From NCBI GenBank assembly GCA_951217055.1, contig OX578280.1, positions 37,957,628 through 38,021,627 of the forward strand: 64,000 bases of DNA, given 5' to 3'. Under the pieces are notes generated by a model. That model had not been told where the DNA came from, made no database searches, and saw nothing but the letters and a program-made list of their open reading frames with translations. The position numbers were made by a program, and so were the translations under genes. This document shows positions 57,701 through 64,000 of this stretch, piece by piece (position 1 is the stretch's first letter; each line of letters opens with the position of its first letter). This DNA is from Gerris lacustris (lineage: Eukaryota > Arthropoda > Insecta > Hemiptera > Gerridae).

Positions 57701-60700
57701 TAAAGTTTGTACTTAAATCATTTAGCGATGTAAAAGATTATACCTAGGTCAGACAAAAATTTCATAATAAAACAACTATTCTATTGAGTAAACTGCTTAT
57801 TGGTAATTACGGGCACTTAACCTTGAAAATAAAATAGTCGCTGCATTCTCTTGCTCTTGTAAGATAGTATTTATAACTTATTTTAAAATAATTATAGTAA
57901 ATGTAGAAGAGTTATATTGTATAAAATTTAAAAGTAACATACATATTTCAATGTGATATGATGGAGAAATTAAATACTAAGTATAGTATAAGAAAGATAG
58001 GGGTTAGTTGAGTGCAAGGTAGAAATAACTCTGGCTTAAGCAACCCAGCACCACAAAATCACTTCAACCTCCCGAAGCGGCTAATGAAATACCACACAAA
58101 AGTGAATAGTATCATGCAATAATAAATTATGCCAAATATTGACATGTTTTTTTTTAAATATTACATTTTTAATGTATAATTCTTGAATAGCAGACATTTC
58201 TTGAAAATTTACATTTTTATATTTTTCTTGAGTTTATTTACTGTTGACATTATCCATGATTGGATCAATAAATAACTTCTATTGAACGTTAAAAAGGCTT
58301 GCCATCATAATACGCCATAATAAATATAATAATGTAATAATCATTGCTCTGTTTTGAATAGATAAATACACAAACAATCATACAAACTGAATTTTATGTG
58401 AAAATATGGATTCACCAATCTATAGTTTGCACTAATAATAATCTAATTATTACTGAAATAAGTAGAGAATTGGTATATAATTGTTCTTTCCTTTATACAT
58501 ATACCACAGATGTATATAACATGCACAAATATTTTATAATTTACTCTTTATTCTAATTGATCACAAATGTATACATACAAAAATACAACAAACATGCTTA
58601 CACAGGTTGTTTTAGTTACTTTTTTTAAAGACAAAAATGTATTCAACATTAACTAATAGACATACATTGCATGCATCAGAATACAGAAATGGGTGTATTT
58701 ACTTTTAATATAAACATAAAAACCTTTTAAATAAATTATAGACTATACATCACAAAAATACACAAACATTTGACTCATTTAAATTGGGAATTTGCTGTCC
58801 CCACCACTTTAGCGCAACCTGATGTGTCTCGGTGGGAAACTTCAAAGCAGAGGCCAAATTGGTTTAAGATCCAAATAGGTTTGATGAATATAAGATCATT
58901 TATTACCAGAGCTGGATAATACTTTTAATGCCCAGAATAAGCCAAAAAAAAAATTACACTGTTTTTAATTTTGTCCATAATGTTACTGTCCCCAGACATT
59001 TTTTAATTGCATTTAATTTAACAAAAAAAAAAAAAAAAAAAATTTAGGAAAAAACAGTGGAGGTTTCAGGTTGGAAGACATTTGAAATTCATTGAATATA
59101 TATATCGGTGATTCCAAGCCAAAAATAATATAAAGAGCTAATTGCCGGTTATCATCCACAATATTACCAGGGTTTTAGAGAAGTTCGATGGATTAAGGGT
59201 GAGAATAATTGATCTCCAGCAATCAGTAGTGTCCATGGTTGGTGAGTATCTTTCAAGGTAGGTGAAAACATGGTGCGTATTTTTATTTATTGTTCATAAG
59301 GTTACCTATATTTTACTACGTTTTTATTAACTTGATTTCTTGTTTGTATGTTTGTCCAGTTCAAATCTTGCAATCGATTTTTAACTAACTTCCCGAGTAG
59401 CTAAACATTTGAAACTTTTAGAATAGCTCAGAACACGATGACAATGAAATATTTAAATACTTTTAGCCATCTTTCAGCAGAATTTAATTCGTTTTCAGCA
59501 AATTTTGCTGTATGGAAAGTTAGTTCGGAAAAAATCCACAAGTTATTTTATTTGTTTTGACAGGTTTCAAATTTGTGATTTTTTATTAAGAGATTAACAT
59601 TGAATGGCAGCGAAAAAGGAAAAGTAAACAAAGAAATAAATTAATTGACGTGTGACAACCAGGTTTGTTTACACTTCTGTCCTAGGTATCGGTTTAATTT
59701 TTCTGCATCTGTACTTCTTTACTTGTACACGTTTTTCTTTTTCTTCTCTTGCTGTCCCTACATGGGGGCATATCAATGGCACGGTTTAGATTCGGTGTTG
59801 GTGAGATCCGTTGTACAAAGATTTGTCCTTTTATAGGTTTAAGATGAGCTCTCTGGATAGTTGTCATTTATGTGAAGTAAATAAATTCGGACTATTTTTT
59901 TTACTAAAATTGTATATAACAATAACAATTATATTATTATCATATTAACATTTAGACGTATACTGGGGTAGCATGTCAAAGGCTAAGCCTCCCCTACTAG
60001 CTACACCAATTTATAAGTCTCAAAATATATATTTAATAACATGCATACATATACATTTACAAACATCGAATACATGCACAAACAAAGACTGATTTTGTAA
60101 CATTTTTTTAATAATTTGTCTCATCACCTTAAGTCTAGCAGTTAATTAAATCAAGACAAATTACAACCTGTAAATTTATGAGAAAAAAAAACAAAAAAAA
60201 CAATAATAAGGAAATTGTTTGTTATAAATACCATTAGTTTCTCTTGGCCTATGTAAGAATTCAATGGACCCAGCTAAAATCATATAATTAAATAAGATAG
60301 AGGGAAATAATTAAAGTAACAAATATTTGTGTCATATTAAGAAAAAAATATATGCAGTCAACTTCATTAGGCATTTTATTATTTCTTGTGTGTAAAGTGT
60401 TTTCATCCTAAGGCCCATTTCACACGAGGCGATTTTAGTTGATTCAACTAGTTGACTGCCCGTGTGAAGACTTTTTCAGGCCTCTTTCACACTAGTCAAC
60501 TGGTCGAATCAACTTCTCTTCCAACGGGAGGAAATCAGAAGGTGGAAATATAATTATTATTATTATTACATAAAAATTTGAGCTTTGCACATTACGCATG
60601 CGCATATTAAATGTTTAACTTCTCTATATTTTTCCTGTGTGTGGTTCAAAAAGTTAGCCAATATTTTAAATTTCACATCTCTAGCATGAACGGTTCTGGG

Positions 60701-63183
60701 GATATGAACCTATAGTACGACTGACAGAAAGACACATTACCCTCGGCTTAAGGGTTTCAAAGATGATTTACAAAACCCTAAAAAGGAGATCTAGTCGAAG
60801 AATGTAGGTTCATCCTTTGTTAGAGAATTGGGAAATGGGCGCTTTCTCACAATTATATCAGAAACTACTAAGCCACGAGGATACATTTTTCAATTTAATT
60901 GTAAGAGAAAGTAGAATCCATATCGAACAAGTGTCACAGTTGACTCAACTAAGTTTACTGGTGTGAAAGGCCGAATGCCTTGTAGTGTCTTTTTAGTTGA
61001 ATCAACTGATGGGGATGAGAACGTGAGCGGCACATGTGCCTGGCCTCTAGTCGCCTAGGCAGACGAGTTGACTGTGTGTGAAGGGATACGGGTGATTCCT
61101 TAACATTTGCTCCTCGGCTACACTCCTTTTCAACCGCCAGTCAACTAGTTAAATCAATTAAATTGCCTCGTGTGAAACGGGCCTAAGCCTGATACTTTAA
61201 ACAGATACATAGGATACAGTGAAATCCTAAGTGTTCAAAAAGCTCAAGGTAATTTCATATTGATACAAGACCTTGTGAAAATAAGATTTAGTTCCGAGTA
61301 ATAATAAAAATAGCATAATTTAACAGACATCATAACTATTCTGGAACTCTACAGAGGCAAAGGCCAAGAAAACTCAGAAAATCAGTCAAATAATGATTAA
61401 TAATTATTGGCGGTAGATTATTCAGTGGTAGAAGTCAGTTTTTAAAATGCTTTTAAATGTCTGGTGAAAGCACTCTGTTAATTCTCCAAAACACACTTAA
61501 ATTTTATCAACTAATAATTTAAAATGGTAACAAATCTTAACTAATACCACTCTACCTTCATCTCTCTTATCTTAACATTATTTTAACATTTTTTTCTAGC
61601 AAATTACCCTAACTAATAACTTTATTACGTATGAATACTTTTTAAATAGAATATGGGATGAAATGTGTCAGTTCCATGCCAAACAACTAAAATTAAAAAT
61701 GAAGTTAGGTAACAACTAATTAAAAATGTAATTATAGGATTGCTGTGGTTTTACTGCAATTTGGTGAACACAAAAAATCTACTACCAAAACCAAACACAA
61801 CAATATTGCATTTAGTCTACTGTTTATATAATTGTAATAGAACTGAAAATAAATAAATATATTTTTTTTTTTTGCGCTATGGTGGGTGATTTTAAATGAT
61901 TTAAACTTACTTCAAGCTGTTTATACTGGAGTTCTTGTTGTTGGGCTGCTTCCAAAGTTTGTCGAAGTCGTTGGATTTTAACCAGATTCTCCTGTCTAGC
62001 TGCCTCATTAAATGCTGCACTTTGACTCTGTCAAAATTGAGAATATGTATGCTAGATGACTTTTATGACTTTAAATCTTGTGCTAGATATTCCATCAAAC
62101 AAATATCTTATTTTGTTATAGTACCTCGTTTATCTTAAAAATGTAGGCCACGTTGCCAGCATCAATTTTCAAACGATAAAAGATTTAAAACTTAAACACC
62201 CAAATAGAGCTAGCAAATTTGGCTCATATCTTAGGCATTCAGTTAAAATTTATACGCAGATATAAAGACGGTTGAACGATTTTGGTCATTTTAATGAAGC
62301 AAAACTGAAACAACTTCCCTAACAATGTTGCGGACTTCATCGCAGTGGGGCAAAAACAAACACCTTAGGCTAAAAAAAAAAAATAAAACCTAATTCTAAA
62401 CCTCTCCTGATCTCAAAAAAACAAAAACAACAAAATCCCAGAAAAGAAATTACAATAAAACATCTCATGCAGCTATATTTTTTCCAAAGACCTAATTTGC
62501 TTTTATTTCATTTTTTGGCAAGGTTTTTAATAAAAAGCTTGCCAACAATAAGATTAATCTGCCCAAAATTGCTTAATCCCTATACTATGGCAGATTTTTA
62601 TCAGAAAAATTATGTATAGGAAAGCATAATATTACTTTAATAAAGTAATTTATATTTATACCAATTATAATATAAATTACCAATTTATATACCTTAAGGA
62701 TTATTTTGTTTTCCAAATAAAATAAAAGATAAAATAAGTTGTTCAGATAATCAAAATAACAGTTCTTCAAAAGCCATCAAATTAATATATCCTATCAATT
62801 GACCCAAAACTTTAAAAAAAAAAAAATCAACATATTATTTGTATTTGTAAAAAAAACCCTCCAAAGTTGTTGGAATTATTATAGCCACAATTTTAATTTA
62901 GATTCAAAATGATACATACAAATTTGTTAATATTAAAAAGCAGTTTTACCTTATTAGACATTGATTAGATAAAATGAAAGAAAAAATAATAATAATTTTA
63001 GAGAGAATTGTACTTGTGAATTGTTGGCCTGATTAGCTTCGGCTTGTTGTTGTAAAGATGGGCTCATTCCAGCTGGGCCTTGTTGCAAAGCTCCGGGTCC
63101 CTGAGGTAAGCCACTGGCACCAGCTGGCATTCCACCTCCACCTGTTCCCATTAAACCACCTCCTCCTCCAGCCCCTAAACCAC
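51788..63183 (-). CDS. Glutamine-rich nuclear co-regulator-like protein, C-terminal exons (5' partial)
   Basis: Six coding exons on the minus strand, in order of translation: 63183-63014, 62027-61911, 54088-53936, 53556-53482, 52768-52655, 51910-51788 (stop). All have consensus GT...AG borders, and every internal junction is phase 0; together they give 249 residues. They encode a Gly/Met-rich segment, an amphipathic helix (QENLVKIQRLRQTLEAAQQQ), a Ser/Tyr/Trp-containing linker, Gln-rich helices (FMNQMKMQQLQDQSQLNQQQ), a segment ending NNPGLRHLLQQ with an LXXLL nuclear-receptor-box motif, and a Pro/Gln tail ending FDEVSYEFV. Composition and the LXXLL box point to a transcriptional coactivator. 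The position of the LXXLL near the C-terminus recalls MED25; a p160/Taiman-type coactivator is another candidate. I cannot assign a family. The first exon here begins mid-codon, so more exons lie beyond 64000. Intron 54089-61910 is 7.8 kb and full of repeats. Confidence 0.75.
54217..54451 (-). mobile_element. hAT MITE family M, copy 2
   Basis: A 235-bp inverted relative of 39410-39643 with TIRs GGTACTTCTTCAGATTGTTA (left) and taacaatctaaaaagtgcc (right). A perfect 8-bp duplication ATTTAAGT lies at 54209-54216 and 54452-54459. It sits in the large intron of the Q-rich gene, 130 bases upstream of an exon. Confidence 0.88.
54634..55202. repeat. Large imperfect inverted repeat, about 270-bp arms
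   Basis: The left arm 54634-54903 ('taaatttgttgctttt...ctttcactgtcca') and the right arm 54920-55202 ('tggatagtgaaagaagg...aaagctacaaattta') are reverse complements with scattered mismatches and small gaps, around a centre of about 16 bases. The whole unit would transcribe into a long hairpin. No coding content. Confidence 0.8.
55761..56105. repeat. Near-perfect inverted repeat, 146-bp arms
   Basis: The arms 55761-55906 and 55960-56105 are reverse complements with about three mismatches, separated by a 53-base spacer that itself contains the palindrome atcaggggcctgat. The arms are GC-richer than the surroundings. Matching open frames in the two arms are mirror artefacts. It lies in the 7.8-kb intron of the Q-rich gene, so it is transcribed if that gene is active. 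Confidence 0.9.
56106..57355. other. Intron sequence, nothing recognised
   Basis: AT-rich interior of the large intron of the minus-strand gene. No exon or element end was supported. Confidence 0.4.
57356..57629 (+). mobile_element. Tigger-like MITE related to 15696-16404
   Basis: CAGTAGAGCTTTGATTACCC at the left and 'aataatcgacgctctacta' at the right are diverged versions of the 15.7-kb element's TIRs, with shared internal 'aattatccgaact' and 'aaaaatcaaaagccac'. All transposase sequence is missing. The 274-bp unit is older than its relative, judged by mutated ends. Confidence 0.75.
57630..59304. other. Intron sequence, nothing recognised
   Basis: AT-rich, with an A run at about 59022-59042. 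No exon supported. Confidence 0.4.
59305..59625 (+). repeat. Dispersed repeat D, copy 2
   Basis: Direct-orientation copy of 23250-23590: 'caatcgatttttaactaact', 'agctcagaacacgatgacaa', 'tttcagcaaattttgctgta', 'attgaatggcagc'. It lacks about 25 bases present in copy 1. Confidence 0.75.
60412..61183. mobile_element. PIF/Harbinger-like non-autonomous element
   Basis: The ends GGCCCATTTCACACGAGGC and, in reverse complement, GGCCCGTTTCACACGAGGC extend into a longer inverted repeat containing 'ttgattcaactagttgactg'. The 3-bp sequence TAA flanks both sides (60409-60411, 61184-61186), matching Harbinger TWA target use. Inside are further inverted 'ttcacac' motifs and a segment of about 130 bases (60640-60770) shared with 25750-25870. 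No transposase. Confidence 0.78.
61187..61910. other. Intron sequence, nothing recognised
   Basis: End of the large intron. The 61911 side carries the consensus donor GTAAGT of the upstream exon on the minus strand. Confidence 0.4.
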
Positions 63184-64000
63184 CTTTGTAACAAAACAAT
63201 CAACAACTTAACTAACTAGGCATTGTGTGGCTCTAAACACGAAACCAAGTGTACAACAATAAATATTGAAAAATGATAAGCGTCAAATATACAGAAAGGG
63301 AGGCTAGATAAGTTAGTGGTACCTACCTAGCCAACCACCCTATATTACCCTAAAACTATATCAATTCTCCCTCAGCTCCTTTTCGACTATTAGAAAATTT
63401 AAATCTGATCTAAGGGAGCTATCTGTGATACAGATCACTCAAACTGCAGTAAAAACTGTTCTATACGGGAGAATGATTTTTCTCTGTTGTTACCGATAGA
63501 AATTCCGATTCGTTACCGATAAAAATTTGTATGTCTCCCGTAGTTATTGATAATTATAATTTGATTTGTAGGGATCTTCAATACAGCATTATTGGTTTAA
63601 ACGATCGGGCAAACAAGAGATTTAAAATTGGGATTTTAGGATAGCCTAAAATTCCAATTTTAAATCTCTTTTTTGGCCGATCGTTTGAACCAATAATGCT
63701 GTTAAATAATTCAGCCTTTATACCACCTTTATAAAAATAACTTAAGTGCCAAATTTAGTTAAAATCCATTGAAGTAACTTAAGTTAATCAGATCCCATGG
63801 ACAAATGAATTGACAAAAAAGTGCATTTTTTTTTTAAACCGTAAAAAGCTTGCTGCACTTCCTTTAAGCTATTGATTCAAAATAAGTGGTTTTCAAAATC
63901 AAAAACAGTAAACGGAGAGCTCCCAAGACAGTGAAAGACATTTTGTTGGACTATTTTCGAAAAACAGTTAATGCTGCATTTTATTGTAGCACCCCTGAGG
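63184..64000. other. Intron sequence at window end
   Basis: Upstream intron of the minus-strand gene. It contains the inverted repeat at 63583-63702 and a looser one at 63455-63540 ('atacgggaga' / 'tctcccgta'). No further exon was recognised. Confidence 0.4.
63583..63702. repeat. Inverted repeat, 58-bp arms
   Basis: The arms 63583-63640 and 63645-63702 ('acagcattattggtttaaac' / 'gtttgaaccaataatgctgt') pair with about five mismatches around a 4-base loop. This is the size and shape of a precursor hairpin or fold-back MITE. Confidence 0.8.

Overview
The window is AT-rich animal nuclear DNA, almost certainly from an insect. Genes are split by large introns with GT...AG junctions. Between them lie dispersed transposons, tRNA-derived SINEs, microsatellites and fold-back repeats. 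The order GatC then POLG2, with ten bases between stop and start, is the bicistronic arrangement known from Drosophila, which supports an insect. The species cannot be named from sequence alone.

Layout. 1-27.4 kb is gene-poor and built of repeats: several copies of one dispersed family (called family A here), a pogo/Tigger-like element with a broken transposase, hAT-like elements nested near 22-24.5 kb, a TIR element present twice in opposite orientation (18.2 and 26.7 kb), and many hairpins. 27.5-44.1 kb is the gene core on the + strand. The gene for GatC (mitochondrial glutamyl-tRNA(Gln) amidotransferase subunit C) has two exons separated by a 10.4-kb intron. Inside that intron, on the same strand, sits an intronless 4.3-kb SKI3/TTC37 gene. 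Ten bases after the GatC stop begins POLG2, the accessory subunit of mitochondrial DNA polymerase gamma, complete in six coding exons. 46.3-48.9 kb is a very young LTR retroelement of BEL/Pao type (minus strand) carrying only gag: 306-bp LTRs differing at one base, 5-bp target duplication, polypurine tract, no pol. 51.8-63.2 kb on the minus strand holds the last six coding exons of a glutamine-rich, probably nuclear co-regulator protein with an LXXLL motif. Its upstream exons lie beyond the window. Its introns hold MITEs and two large inverted repeats.

Functionally, GatC and POLG2 both serve mitochondrial gene expression and genome maintenance and probably share one promoter and mRNA. SKI3 acts in cytoplasmic 3'-5' mRNA decay and is positioned so that GatC/POLG2 transcription must run through it. 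The most noteworthy points are the nested-plus-bicistronic locus, the gag-only retroelement, two MITE families with intact target duplications, and several near-perfect inverted repeats that could give hairpin RNAs. I found no CRISPR array, prokaryotic gene or clearly new multi-gene system.
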